Below, piece by piece: positions 26,181 to 33,995 of a DNA stretch of 64,000 bases. The notes under the pieces were generated by a model that worked only from the letters and a program-made list of their open reading frames with translations, was not told where the DNA came from and searched no databases. The position numbers and the translations under genes were made by a program. The stretch is from CAVQZA01 sp963718355. GTDB lineage: Bacteria > Actinomycetota > Thermoleophilia > Gaiellales > Gaiellaceae. Position 1 is the stretch's first letter; each line of letters opens with the position of its first letter. The stretch spans positions 1 through 64,000 of the forward strand of contig CAVQZA010000006.1 in NCBI GenBank assembly GCA_963718355.1, read 5' to 3'.

Positions 26181-28943
26181 ATGGCGTCCGCGAAAGAGAT
26201 TCAGGCACCCGATCCAGGGGTCGAAGAGCTCGTCAACAACGTGATCGAGCAGGAGGCCTCAGTCGGCCTGCGCCGCTACTTCACGATTCCCGGGCGCGAC
26301 CCGTTCGACGAGGTCGAGTGGGAGATCCGCGACGCCTACATCCCCGGTAAGGACGGCCCCGTCTTCGAGCAGAAGAACGTCGAGTTTCCGAAGTTCTGGA
26401 GCCAGACGGCGACGAACATCGTGGCGCAGAAGTATTTCCGCGGCCGGATGAGCTCGCCCGAGCGCGAGACGAGCGTCAAGCAGATGATCGGCCGCGTCGT
26501 CGACACGATCGGCGGCTGGGGCCGCAAGGGCGGCTACTTCGCCACCGAGGACGAGGCCGAGACGTTCGAGGCCGAGCTGAAGGCGATCCTCGTCAACCAG
26601 CTCGCCTCCTTCAACTCGCCGGTCTGGTTCAACGTCGGCTTCGAGGAGCAGCCGCAGTGCAGCGCGTGCTTCATCCTCTCGATCGACGACTCGATGGACT
26701 CGATCCTCGACTGGATCCGCCGCGAGGGCGTCATCTTCCGCGGCGGCTCCGGCTCCGGGATCAACCTCTCGAAGCTGCGCTCGTCGAAGGAGCAGCTCTC
26801 TAAGGGCGGCTACGCCTCGGGTCCGGTCTCGTTCATGCGCGGCGCGGACGCCAGCGCAGGGACGATCAAGTCGGGCGGCAAGACGCGGCGCGCGGCCAAG
26901 ATGGTGATCCTCGACGTCGACCATCCGGACATCGAAGAGTTCATCTGGTGCAAGTCGAAGGAGGAGGAGAAGGCGCGCGTGCTCGAGGCGGCGGGCTACG
27001 ACATGTCGCTCGACTCGCCCGACTGGGCCTCGATCCAGTACCAGAACGCAAACAACTCGGTGCGCGTCACCGACGCGTTCATGGAGGCCGTGGTCGAGGG
27101 CAAGGAGTGGAACCTCACCGCGCGCACCGACGGCACCGTCGTCGAGACGATGGACGCGCGCCAGCTGATGCACGACATCGCCGAGGCCTCGTGGCGCTGC
27201 GCCGATCCCGGGGTGCAGTACGACACGACGATCAACGCGTGGCACACCGTCCCGAACACGGGCCGCATCAACGCGTCGAACCCGTGCTCGGAGTACATGA
27301 GCATCGACGACTCGGCGTGCAACCTCGCCTCGCTGAACCTGATGAAGTTCCGGCGCGAGGACGGCGAGCTGGACGTCGAGGCGCTCGAGCATGCGGTCGA
27401 CGTCGTGTTCACCGCACAGGAGATCGCCGTCGGCTACTCGTCGTATCCGACCGAGGAGATCGGGCGCAACGCGAAGGCGTACCGCCAGCTCGGTCTCGGT
27501 TACGCGAACCTCGGCGCGCTGCTGATGGCGCGTGGGCTCCCGTACGACTCGGACGAGGGCCGGGCGTACGCCGCGGCGATCACCGCGCTGATGACCGGCC
27601 GTGCGTACCGCAAGTCGGCCGAGGTCGCCCGCCGCATGGGCCCGTTCGCCGGGTACCAGAAGAACGCGGCGGCGATGATCGGCGTGATCGCGAAGCACCG
27701 CGCCGCGGTCGGCAACATCGAGAACGCCGGCACGGTGCCCGACGACCTGCTCGGCGCATGCCGCAAGTCGTGGGACGAGGCGCTCGATCTCGGCGAGGTC
27801 GCCGGCTACCGCAACGCGCAGGCCACCGTGCTCGCGCCGACCGGGACGATCAGCTTCATGATGGACTGCGACACGACCGGCGTTGAGCCCGACTTCTCGC
27901 TCGTGAAGTCGAAGAAGCTCGTCGGCGGCGGCGAGATCACGATCGTGAACAAGACGGTGCCGCTCGGGCTCGAGAAGCTCGGCTACGCGCCGTCGGAGAT
28001 CGACGAGGTCGTCGCATACGTCGACGAGCGCAACTCGATGGTCGGCGCGCCGTACGTGAAGACCGAGCACTACCCGGTCTTCGACTGCGCGATCGGCGAG
28101 CGGGCGATCCACTACCGCGGTCACGTGAAGATGATGGGCGCCGTCCAGCCGTTCATCTCGGGCGCGATCTCGAAGACGGTGAACCTGCCCGAGACGGTGA
28201 CCGTCGACGAGGTCGGCGGGCTCCTGATCGAGGCGTGGCAGCTCGGCGTGAAGGCGATCGCGATCTATCGCGACAACTGCAAGGTCGCCCAGCCGCTCTC
28301 GGGCTCGAAGGACAAGTCGGTGGCGCTGCTGCCGATGGGCGCGACCGGCGTGATGGGCCATCCACAGCGGCGGCGTCTGCCCGACGACCGCACCGAGGTC
28401 GGCCGCAAGTTCAAGGTCGGCGAGTACGAGGGTTACATCCACGTCGGCCTGTTCGAGGACGGCACTCCCGGCGACATCTTCGTGGACATCGCCAAGGAGG
28501 GCACGACCCTCGCGGGCCTGATGAACTCGTTCATGATCTCGGTCTCGCTCGGCCTCCAGTACGGCGTGCCGCTCGAGGTGTACGTCTCGAAGTTCAGTCA
28601 CATGCGCTTCGAGCCGAGCGGAATGACGAACGACCCGGACATCCGCGTCGCGAAGTCGCTCGTGGACTACATCTTCCGCTGGATGGGCAAGAAGTTCCTG
28701 ACCACCGACCAGCAGGAGGTAGCCGGCATCCTCACCCCCGAGGTGAAGGAGCGCCTGGCGCAGGCCTACAACGCACTGGAAGGCCGCGAGTCGGTGCCAG
28801 TCGAGGCCCCGCCGGCCGGCCAGACGGCGCTGTTCAACAGCTGGGAGGACGCCGTCGAGTGCTCGAAGTGCGGCGGCCGCATGGTGAGAACAGGCAGCTG
28901 CTACACCTGCCGAGACTGCGGCACGAACACCGGCTGCTCGTAG
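26181..28943 (+). CDS. nrdJ: Adenosylcobalamin-dependent (class II) ribonucleotide reductase
   Basis: 920 residues. The reductase barrel has NPCSEY with the radical cysteine near residue 369. Other family marks are the redox Cys of SACFILSIDDSMDSI, GGSGSGINLSKLRSS and LAPTGTISFMMDCDTTG. The C-terminus carries the swinging-arm and zinc cysteines (CSKCGGRMVRTGSCYTC, CRDCGTNTGC). It reduces ribonucleotides to deoxyribonucleotides using B12 without oxygen. Monocistronic: a strong hairpin follows the stop. Very long open frames on the opposite strand are codon-bias shadows. Confidence 0.96.
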   Translation: MASAKEIQAPDPGVEELVNNVIEQEASVGLRRYFTIPGRDPFDEVEWEIRDAYIPGKDGPVFEQKNVEFPKFWSQTATNIVAQKYFRGRMSSPERETSVKQMIGRVVDTIGGWGRKGGYFATEDEAETFEAELKAILVNQLASFNSPVWFNVGFEEQPQCSACFILSIDDSMDSILDWIRREGVIFRGGSGSGINLSKLRSSKEQLSKGGYASGPVSFMRGADASAGTIKSGGKTRRAAKMVILDVDHPDIEEFIWCKSKEEEKARVLEAAGYDMSLDSPDWASIQYQNANNSVRVTDAFMEAVVEGKEWNLTARTDGTVVETMDARQLMHDIAEASWRCADPGVQYDTTINAWHTVPNTGRINASNPCSEYMSIDDSACNLASLNLMKFRREDGELDVEALEHAVDVVFTAQEIAVGYSSYPTEEIGRNAKAYRQLGLGYANLGALLMARGLPYDSDEGRAYAAAITALMTGRAYRKSAEVARRMGPFAGYQKNAAAMIGVIAKHRAAVGNIENAGTVPDDLLGACRKSWDEALDLGEVAGYRNAQATVLAPTGTISFMMDCDTTGVEPDFSLVKSKKLVGGGEITIVNKTVPLGLEKLGYAPSEIDEVVAYVDERNSMVGAPYVKTEHYPVFDCAIGERAIHYRGHVKMMGAVQPFISGAISKTVNLPETVTVDEVGGLLIEAWQLGVKAIAIYRDNCKVAQPLSGSKDKSVALLPMGATGVMGHPQRRRLPDDRTEVGRKFKVGEYEGYIHVGLFEDGTPGDIFVDIAKEGTTLAGLMNSFMISVSLGLQYGVPLEVYVSKFSHMRFEPSGMTNDPDIRVAKSLVDYIFRWMGKKFLTTDQQEVAGILTPEVKERLAQAYNALEGRESVPVEAPPAGQTALFNSWEDAVECSKCGGRMVRTGSCYTCRDCGTNTGCS

Positions 28944-28954
28944 GGGAGTCGTTC

Positions 28955-29000
28955 TACTCGGGTGGTGTCGCGGGAACGCTCTCGCGACACCACCCGAGTA
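28955..29000 (+). terminator. 18-bp perfect stem-loop after nrdJ
   Basis: TACTCGGGTGGTGTCGCG (28955-28972) is the exact reverse complement of 28983-29000, with a 10-nt loop. It begins 11 nt after the nrdJ stop and ends 2 nt before the fic promoter. There is no U-run, so it may act as a terminator without a tail or as an insulator between the two genes. Confidence 0.7.
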
Positions 29001-29002
29001 TC

Positions 29003-29037
29003 TTGACGATAATACGTATATTCGTATAATCGTCTAG
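29003..29037 (+). promoter_or_regulatory. fic promoter within a 30-bp palindromic operator, leaderless
   Basis: TTGACG (29003-29008), a 16-nt spacer and TATAAT (29025-29030) form a near-consensus sigma-70 promoter. ATG 29038 follows 7 nt later, so the mRNA is probably leaderless. An imperfect palindrome runs from GACGAT (29005) to ATCGTC (29034), with inner arms ATACG and CGTAT and two mismatched pairs. It covers spacer and -10, as expected for a repressor site. It is strikingly AT-rich against its surroundings. Confidence 0.75.
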
Positions 29038-30111
29038 ATGTTGTATAGAACACCGACGCCCGACAAGGCACTCGCCGCGCAACTCGACCAGCTCGATCAG
29101 CTCCGCGCGGCTCTTCACCATGAGGTGACGACCCCGAGCCCGTGGCTCGGGACGCTCCGACGGCAGGCGAAGGTCGCCTCGGTCGAGAGCTCCGTCTCGA
29201 TCGAGGGGTTCACCGTGCCGGACGGGGAGGCGGCGGCGATCGTCAACCGCAGCGAGACCACCGATTCCGATGACGACCGCATGGCGGTCGCGGCCTATGC
29301 GCGCGCGATGGACCACGTGGGAACGATGGCGATCGACCCGCAGTTCGCGTGGTGCGAGCGCGTGATTCTCGATCTCCATTTCGACGCGTGCTTCTTCCAG
29401 CGCGACAAGAGCCCGGGGCTCTGGCGGACGGGGCCGGTCAGTGTCACAGCCGCCGACGGAGGCTTGAGCTATCAGGGCCCGGGCGGCGCGGATGTCGTGC
29501 CTCTGATGGGCGAGGTCGTCGAGTGGCTGCGTCACGGCGACCAGGCGAGCCACGTCGTCGTGCGAGGTGCCATGGCTCACCTTCACACGGTCTCCGTCCA
29601 TCCGTTCGAGGACGGAAATGGACGGGTCTCCCGACTGGTTCAGTCACTCGTCCTTGCGCTCGAGGGCCTTCTCTCGCCCGAGTTCGCGTCGATCGAGGAG
29701 TACCTCGGCGATCACACCACCGACTACTACTCGGTCTTGCGACGCGTGCAGGGAGGCAGCTACCAACCCGAGCGGGACGCGACGGAGTGGGTCGCGTTCT
29801 GCATCGAGGCTCACCTGGCACAAGCTCAGGCACGCCTCGCCCAGATCGACGTGGCGGGCAAACGCTGGGCAAGCCTCGAAGCTCTCGTTGACGCGCGCGG
29901 CTGGCCCGACCGTCTGGTGATTGCACTCGAGCAGAGCCTCATCGGCGGGACTGATCGAGACCGCTACAGCAGCGAGGCGGACGTCTCGAGCGCAACCGCG
30001 AGCAACGACCTCCGCCGACTTCTCGATTCAGGATTCGTGACACAGGTCGGCCGTGGTCGGATGACCGCGTACGAGGCAAGCGATGAACTGCGTGCAGCCG
30101 TGCGAGTATGA
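29038..30111 (+). CDS. Fic-domain protein (AMP-transferase family) with inhibitory motif and C-terminal winged helix
   Basis: 357 residues. The Fic motif HPFEDGNGRVSR starts near residue 188. An N-terminal S-V-S-I-E-G (about 52-57) fits the (S/T)xxxE(G/N) inhibitory helix, so it is an intramolecularly inhibited (class II) Fic protein. The N-terminal Fic_N-type region (PSPWLGTLRRQAKVASVESS) and a C-terminal winged-helix-like part (SSATASNDLRRLLDSGFVTQ) complete the usual Fic-wHTH layout. It transfers AMP, or a related group, to a protein target that is not known. The DNA-binding-like C-terminus and the palindrome at its promoter suggest autoregulation (inference). No antitoxin gene is adjacent. 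Confidence 0.9.
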   Translation: MLYRTPTPDKALAAQLDQLDQLRAALHHEVTTPSPWLGTLRRQAKVASVESSVSIEGFTVPDGEAAAIVNRSETTDSDDDRMAVAAYARAMDHVGTMAIDPQFAWCERVILDLHFDACFFQRDKSPGLWRTGPVSVTAADGGLSYQGPGGADVVPLMGEVVEWLRHGDQASHVVVRGAMAHLHTVSVHPFEDGNGRVSRLVQSLVLALEGLLSPEFASIEEYLGDHTTDYYSVLRRVQGGSYQPERDATEWVAFCIEAHLAQAQARLAQIDVAGKRWASLEALVDARGWPDRLVIALEQSLIGGTDRDRYSSEADVSSATASNDLRRLLDSGFVTQVGRGRMTAYEASDELRAAVRV

Positions 30112-30117
30112 GCGGCG

Positions 30118-30894
30118 ATGACCCGCGAGATCCGTTCCTGGCTGATCGACATGGACGGCGTGCTGCTGCGCGAGGAGCACGCGATTCCCGGCGCGAGCGA
30201 CTTCATCGCGCGGCTGCGGGAGCTCGAGATGCCGTTTCTCGTGCTCACGAACAACTCGATCTACACGCGGCGCGACCTCGCGGCTCGGCTCCGCCGCAGC
30301 GGGCTCGACGTGCCCGAAGACCGAATCTGGACGTCGGCCCTCGCGACGGCTCGCTTCCTCGAGAACCAGCGGCCCGGCGGCTCGGCGTTCGTGATCGGCG
30401 AGTCCGGGCTGACGACGGCGCTGCACTCGGCCGGCTACACGCTTACCGAGCGCGACCCCGACTACGTCGTCCTCGGCGAGACGCGCACGTACAGCTTCGA
30501 GCGGATCTCGCAGGCGATCCGCCTGATCGCGGCGGGGTCGCGGTTCATCGCGACCAACCCCGATGCGACCGGCCCGACGCCCGACGGCCCGTTGCCTGCG
30601 ACCGGCTCGGTCGCCGCCCTGATCAGCCGCGCCACCGGCGTCGAGCCGTACTTCATCGGCAAGCCGAATCCGCTGATGATGCGCTCGGCGCTCAACGCGA
30701 TCGACGCGCACTCGGAGAGGACGGCGATGGTCGGCGACCGCATGGACACCGACGTCGTCGCGGGTCTCGAGGCGGGCATGCACACGGTGCTCGTGCTGAC
30801 CGGGATCACGAGTCGCGACGAGGCCGAGCGGTTCCCGTACCGGCCGTCGCGGATCGTCGACTCGATCGCCGATCTCGTCGCCGAGCTCGGCTAG
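30118..30894 (+). CDS. HAD-superfamily class IIA phosphatase (NagD-like)
   Basis: 258 residues. The nucleophile motif is DMDGVLL (Asp11, Asp13). VLTNNSIYTRRDLAARL is motif II, GKPNPLMMRSAL carries the motif III Lys, and MVGDRMDTDVVAGLEAGM is motif IV. The cap (residues about 80-180) is of the C2 type seen in NagD/4-nitrophenylphosphatase-like enzymes. Likely a sugar-phosphate or nucleotide monophosphatase; substrate unknown. It starts 6 bp after the fic stop and so is probably co-transcribed. It converges with a GNAT gene with a 4-bp overlap. Confidence 0.88.
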   Translation: MTREIRSWLIDMDGVLLREEHAIPGASDFIARLRELEMPFLVLTNNSIYTRRDLAARLRRSGLDVPEDRIWTSALATARFLENQRPGGSAFVIGESGLTTALHSAGYTLTERDPDYVVLGETRTYSFERISQAIRLIAAGSRFIATNPDATGPTPDGPLPATGSVAALISRATGVEPYFIGKPNPLMMRSALNAIDAHSERTAMVGDRMDTDVVAGLEAGMHTVLVLTGITSRDEAERFPYRPSRIVDSIADLVAELG

Positions 30895-31367
30895 GCGATC
30901 GCGGCGCGGATCACGAGGTCCGGGCCTTCGAAGCTGATCGCCAGGACGTTCGCGATCCGGCGGATCAGCGACACCGCTGCCCGGTTGTCGCCCGCGACGA
31001 GGGCGGTGATCTCGGTGATCCCCGACTCACGGGCGTCCGCGAGCAGCTCGGCCGTGAGTGCCGCGCCGATGCCCCGGTGCTGGTGCTCGTCGGCGACCGC
31101 GAAGGCGATCTCGGCGCTGTGACCGTCGCGGACGAAACGCGCGATCGCGACCGGCCGGGGATCGCCCTCGACGTAGGCAACGAGAGCGCGGCGCGACTCG
31201 TCGATCGAGGACAGGCGCCGCAGCTCGGCCGCACTGAGGCAAGGCTTCGGCCCGTTGAAGCGCGCACGACGCGACCGCTCGCCCAGGCGCTCGAACAGTG
31301 CCATCACGGTGCGAACGTCGCCGTGTCGTAGCGGCCTGATCCGCAGCGGCTCAGCTCGGCTGCTCAT
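30891..31367 (-). CDS. GNAT-family N-acetyltransferase
   Basis: 158 residues. The acetyl-CoA-binding motif A is recognisable (IAFAVADEHQHRGIGAALTA, with the Q/RxxGxG/A pattern), followed by GDNRAAVSLIRRIA. The N-terminal LRIRPLRHGDVRTVMALFERL and SRRARFNGPKP resemble the N-terminal acetyltransferase part of the GNAT-acyl-CoA synthetase fusion at 47085. The substrate is not inferable. ATG 31367 lies inside the end of the small upstream ORF, which implies coupled translation. Confidence 0.82.
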   Translation of the reverse strand: MSSRAEPLRIRPLRHGDVRTVMALFERLGERSRRARFNGPKPCLSAAELRRLSSIDESRRALVAYVEGDPRPVAIARFVRDGHSAEIAFAVADEHQHRGIGAALTAELLADARESGITEITALVAGDNRAAVSLIRRIANVLAISFEGPDLVIRAAIA

Positions 31368-31473
31368 CGGGGTCCCCGTCGTCGTCCGGCTCGAGCCAGG
31401 CCACGATCTGCGGCTCGCTGCGCAGGATTTCCAGCAGCAGCGGCCCCATTCCGTTCTCCTCTTGCTCGTTCAC
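31351..31473 (-). CDS. Small acidic protein, 40 aa
   Basis: GTG 31473 is preceded by AGGGAGGGAG, one of the strongest Shine-Dalgarno sequences in the window. The peptide (MNEQEENGMGPLLLEILRSE, then EPDDDGDPDEQPS) is acidic with one amphipathic helix. It overlaps the start of the GNAT gene by 17 bp, so it may be a leader that couples GNAT translation or a real small protein. I know no homologue. Confidence 0.5.
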   Translation of the reverse strand: MNEQEENGMGPLLLEILRSEPQIVAWLEPDDDGDPDEQPS

Positions 31474-31545
31474 GCGCTCTCCCTCCCTTGGGTATTGAGG
31501 GTCACTACGAGAGAACCGCGCTCGGCGGTTTCTTGTTCCCGGCGT

Positions 31546-31558
31546 TAGGCTCGCGGGC
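31546..31558 (+). promoter_or_regulatory. Candidate leaderless promoter of the ACC deaminase gene
   Basis: TAGGCT at 31546-31551 ends 7 nt before GTG 31559. No -35 consensus and no ribosome binding site are visible. Confidence 0.4.
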
Positions 31559-32566
31559 GTGAGCCTTGCCGACTTTCCGCGCGTGCCGCTGACCTTCGGG
31601 CCGTCGCCGGTGCACCGGCTGGAGCGTCTCAGCGAGCACCTCGGTGGCGGGGTCGAGATCTGGGCCAAGCGGGAGGACTGCAACTCCGGGCTCGCGTACG
31701 GCGGCAACAAGGTGCGCAAGCTCGAGTACCTCGCCGCCGACGCACTCGCGCAGGGGTGCGACACCCTCGTCTCGATCGGCGGTGTCCAGTCGAACCACAC
31801 CCGCCAGGTCGCAGCGGTCGCCGCGCACCTCGGGCTCGGTTGCGTGCTCGTGCAGGAGCACTGGGTCGACTGGGACGATCCCGGCTACGAGACCGTCGGG
31901 AACATCCTCCTCTCGCGGATCATGGGCGCCGACGTGCGCCTCGACGCGGCCGGCTTCGACATCGCGATCCGGCCGAGCTGGGAAGAGGCGCTCGCGTCGG
32001 TCGAGGCGGCGGGAGGGAAGCCCTACGCGATCCCGGCCGGCGCCTCGGATCACCGGCTCGGCGGGCTCGGTTTCGCGCGCTGGGCCGGCGAGGTCGCCGA
32101 GCAGGAGCACGAGCTCGGCCTCTTCTTCGACACCGTCGTCGTCTGCTCGGTGACCGGCTCGACGCAGGCCGGGATGATCGCCGGCTTCGCCGCGCAGGCG
32201 CACGAGCGCTCGATCCTCGGGATCGACGGCTCGGCGACAGTGCAGCAGACCTGGGAGCAGATCGCCCGCATCGCGCGCTTCACCGCCGAGGCGATCGAGC
32301 TCGGCCGCGCCCTCGACGACGCCGAGATCGTCCTTCTCGACGAGTGGCACGCGGGCACCTACGGGATCCCCGACGAGAAGACCCTCGACGCGATCCGCCT
32401 CTGCGCGCGCCTCGAAGGCGTCCTCACCGACCCGGTCTACGAGGGCAAGTCGATGGCCGCGCTGATCGATCTCGTCGAGTCGGGACGGATCGAACCGGGC
32501 TCACGAGTCCTCTACGCGCACCTCGGCGGTCAGCCCGCGCTGAACGCCTATGCAGCCTCTTTCTGA
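31559..32566 (+). CDS. acdS: 1-aminocyclopropane-1-carboxylate (ACC) deaminase
   Basis: 335 residues from GTG 31559. It has the PLP fold type II of the ACC deaminase/D-cysteine desulfhydrase family. Counting from this start, the residues known to define true ACC deaminase all fall in place: PLP Lys51 (GGNKVRKLEYL), Ser78 (SIGGVQSNHTRQ), Tyr268 (GTYGIPDE), Tyr294-Glu295 (DPVYEGKSM) and Leu322 (YAHLGGQPALNAY). It cleaves the ethylene precursor ACC to 2-oxobutyrate and ammonia, a trait linked to soil and plant-associated life. Numbering agreement also supports the start. It ends 19 bp inside the convergent small membrane-protein gene. Confidence 0.92.
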   Translation: MSLADFPRVPLTFGPSPVHRLERLSEHLGGGVEIWAKREDCNSGLAYGGNKVRKLEYLAADALAQGCDTLVSIGGVQSNHTRQVAAVAAHLGLGCVLVQEHWVDWDDPGYETVGNILLSRIMGADVRLDAAGFDIAIRPSWEEALASVEAAGGKPYAIPAGASDHRLGGLGFARWAGEVAEQEHELGLFFDTVVVCSVTGSTQAGMIAGFAAQAHERSILGIDGSATVQQTWEQIARIARFTAEAIELGRALDDAEIVLLDEWHAGTYGIPDEKTLDAIRLCARLEGVLTDPVYEGKSMAALIDLVESGRIEPGSRVLYAHLGGQPALNAYAASF

Positions 32567-32859
32567 GCAGCCGCCTCGATCACCTGCTCGGCGGTCTGCT
32601 CCACCGTTCGCTTCGTCTCCTCGATCGTCTTCGTCGCCGTCTCCTGGTCGCGGCGGATCGCCTGCTGAAGCTGGCGGACCTCGTCGCCGGTCTCCTTGAC
32701 CTCGTGCATCACCGTCGCGAGCTCGCCCTGGACGATGCGCAACTCGCGCGCCTCCTGGACGCTGCGCAAGGCCAGGTAGCCGAGCGGGACGACCGAGACG
32801 ACGCTGAAGACACCCGCCACGAAGAGGAAGACAGCCATCAGGTTCTCTTTCCGATCCAT
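32548..32859 (-). CDS. Small membrane protein with coiled coil
   Basis: 103 residues. One N-terminal transmembrane helix (LMAVFLFVAGVFSVVSVVPL), then a long amphipathic helix predicted as coiled coil (LRIVQGELATVMHEVKETGD, QLQQAIRRDQETATKTIEET). There is no known catalytic domain. The layout resembles small anchored scaffold or sensor proteins, but nothing more can be said. It is probably monocistronic; the gap to the glycosylase-like gene upstream on the same strand is 109 bp. Confidence 0.6.
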   Translation of the reverse strand: MDRKENLMAVFLFVAGVFSVVSVVPLGYLALRSVQEARELRIVQGELATVMHEVKETGDEVRQLQQAIRRDQETATKTIEETKRTVEQTAEQVIEAAAQKEAA

Positions 32860-32968
32860 GCCTGCATCGTTGCCTCCAGGTCTTGGGAACTGCGGTCACG
32901 CCAAGGCCGGCCCACCTCGCGGCGACGACCGTACCGGCGGCACGTAAGCCCCGGGTAAAGCGTGAGTT

Positions 32969-33964
32969 CTAGATCTCAGCGCCGAGAAACGCTGCGAGCG
33001 GGGCAAGCGCGTCGTCGAGGCGGGAGGTGTCGCCCCAGGCGCCGAGCACCTCGAGCCGTCGCGTCCCCCGGTCGAAGCGCGGCTCTGCCCGGCCGACGAT
33101 GCGGTCGCCGACGAGGAGCGGGAGCACGTAGTAACCGTACTCTCGTTTCGCCGGCGGGACGTACATCTCGAGCCGGTAGTGGAAATCGAACAGCGCCTCG
33201 GCGCGGTCCCGGTCGTGGATGAGCCGGTCGAACGGCGAGAGCAGTGTGGCTCGATTGCCGACGTCGCCGTCGGTTGCGTCCGGATGGGCGCGCCACTCGT
33301 CCTTCTCGAGCCGCACTCCGAGTGCCCGAAACCGTTGCTCGGCGCGCAGGCGCTCGGCATCGCGGAGCGGCATCGTCACGGTCTCCGGAAACCAGCTCTC
33401 GGCGAGAGCCCAGAGCCGCTGCTTCCCCTGTCGGCCAGCGACCGCAACCTCGCCGCGACGGTGGAGGATCTCGAGCATGATGCCGACCCACCTGCTGCCG
33501 TACCAGCGGTGCTCGAGGCGCCCGTCGACCGAGCGGTCCTCGAGCTCGCGCCCGAGCAGGGGCCCGCGGTCGCCCAGCTCGCGCAGCACGTAGCGGCGAA
33601 AGGCGGCGTTGCGGGCGAGGAACTCGCGCGCAAACCGCTCATGCGCATACCGGACGCTCGTGCGCGCCCGGCGCATCAGCGCGCGGACGAGCGGCAGCGA
33701 CTCGATCGGCCAGATAAAGGCGTTCCATTCGAACAGCGCACGATCGACCCAGAGCAGGCGGTCGAGCTCACCGGTGTCGTAGGGCCCGAGCCGACTGAAG
33801 AGGACGAGGTGCTGCGCAGGCGCAACGGTCGAGATCGGATCGAGCTGCAGAAAGCCGAGCCGACGTACCGTGTCAAGAACGCCCTGCGCCGATCCGTCCA
33901 GCAGCTGCGCTCGCACGGCGATCCGCCGCGCCTCCTCGATGCTGACTGTGCGAGTTGCCGCCAT
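32969..33964 (-). CDS. Winged-helix DNA glycosylase, YcaQ/AlkX-like (HTH_42)
   Basis: 331 residues. The family pattern is clear: N-terminal winged helix with LGFLQLDPISTVAPAQHLVL, then LFEWNAFIWPIESLP, the basic DNA-binding region, and C-terminal LLSPFDRLIHDRDRAEALFDFHY. The motif Q-L-D fits the catalytic Q-x-D of the YcaQ-like subgroup rather than the Q-x-Q of AlkZ, as I recall these families. Members remove bulky or crosslinked alkylated bases. In antibiotic producers AlkZ-type enzymes can give self-resistance, but this gene is 18 kb from the NRPS cluster. Divergent from the YdcF-like gene, 31 bp apart. Confidence 0.82.
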   Translation of the reverse strand: MAATRTVSIEEARRIAVRAQLLDGSAQGVLDTVRRLGFLQLDPISTVAPAQHLVLFSRLGPYDTGELDRLLWVDRALFEWNAFIWPIESLPLVRALMRRARTSVRYAHERFAREFLARNAAFRRYVLRELGDRGPLLGRELEDRSVDGRLEHRWYGSRWVGIMLEILHRRGEVAVAGRQGKQRLWALAESWFPETVTMPLRDAERLRAEQRFRALGVRLEKDEWRAHPDATDGDVGNRATLLSPFDRLIHDRDRAEALFDFHYRLEMYVPPAKREYGYYVLPLLVGDRIVGRAEPRFDRGTRRLEVLGAWGDTSRLDDALAPLAAFLGAEI

Positions 33965-33983
33965 CCAGCGCTAACTCTGCCCG

Positions 33984-33995
33984 TACTCTTGAGCG
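33984..33995 (+). promoter_or_regulatory. Candidate leaderless promoter of the YdcF-like gene
   Basis: TACTCT at 33984-33989 ends 6 nt before ATG 33996. No ribosome binding site is visible. Confidence 0.4.

Noticed and set aside
26259..28601. 780-codon minus-strand open frame opposite nrdJ
   Set aside because: Composition (Arg, Leu, Val, His, Asp rich) is that of an antisense shadow of GC-rich coding DNA, and nrdJ is certain on the other strand.
31559..32566. D-cysteine desulfhydrase rather than ACC deaminase
   Set aside because: At first the Glu295 position seemed substituted. Counting from GTG 31559 places Lys51, Ser78, Tyr268, Tyr294, Glu295 and Leu322 exactly, which are the ACC deaminase residues.
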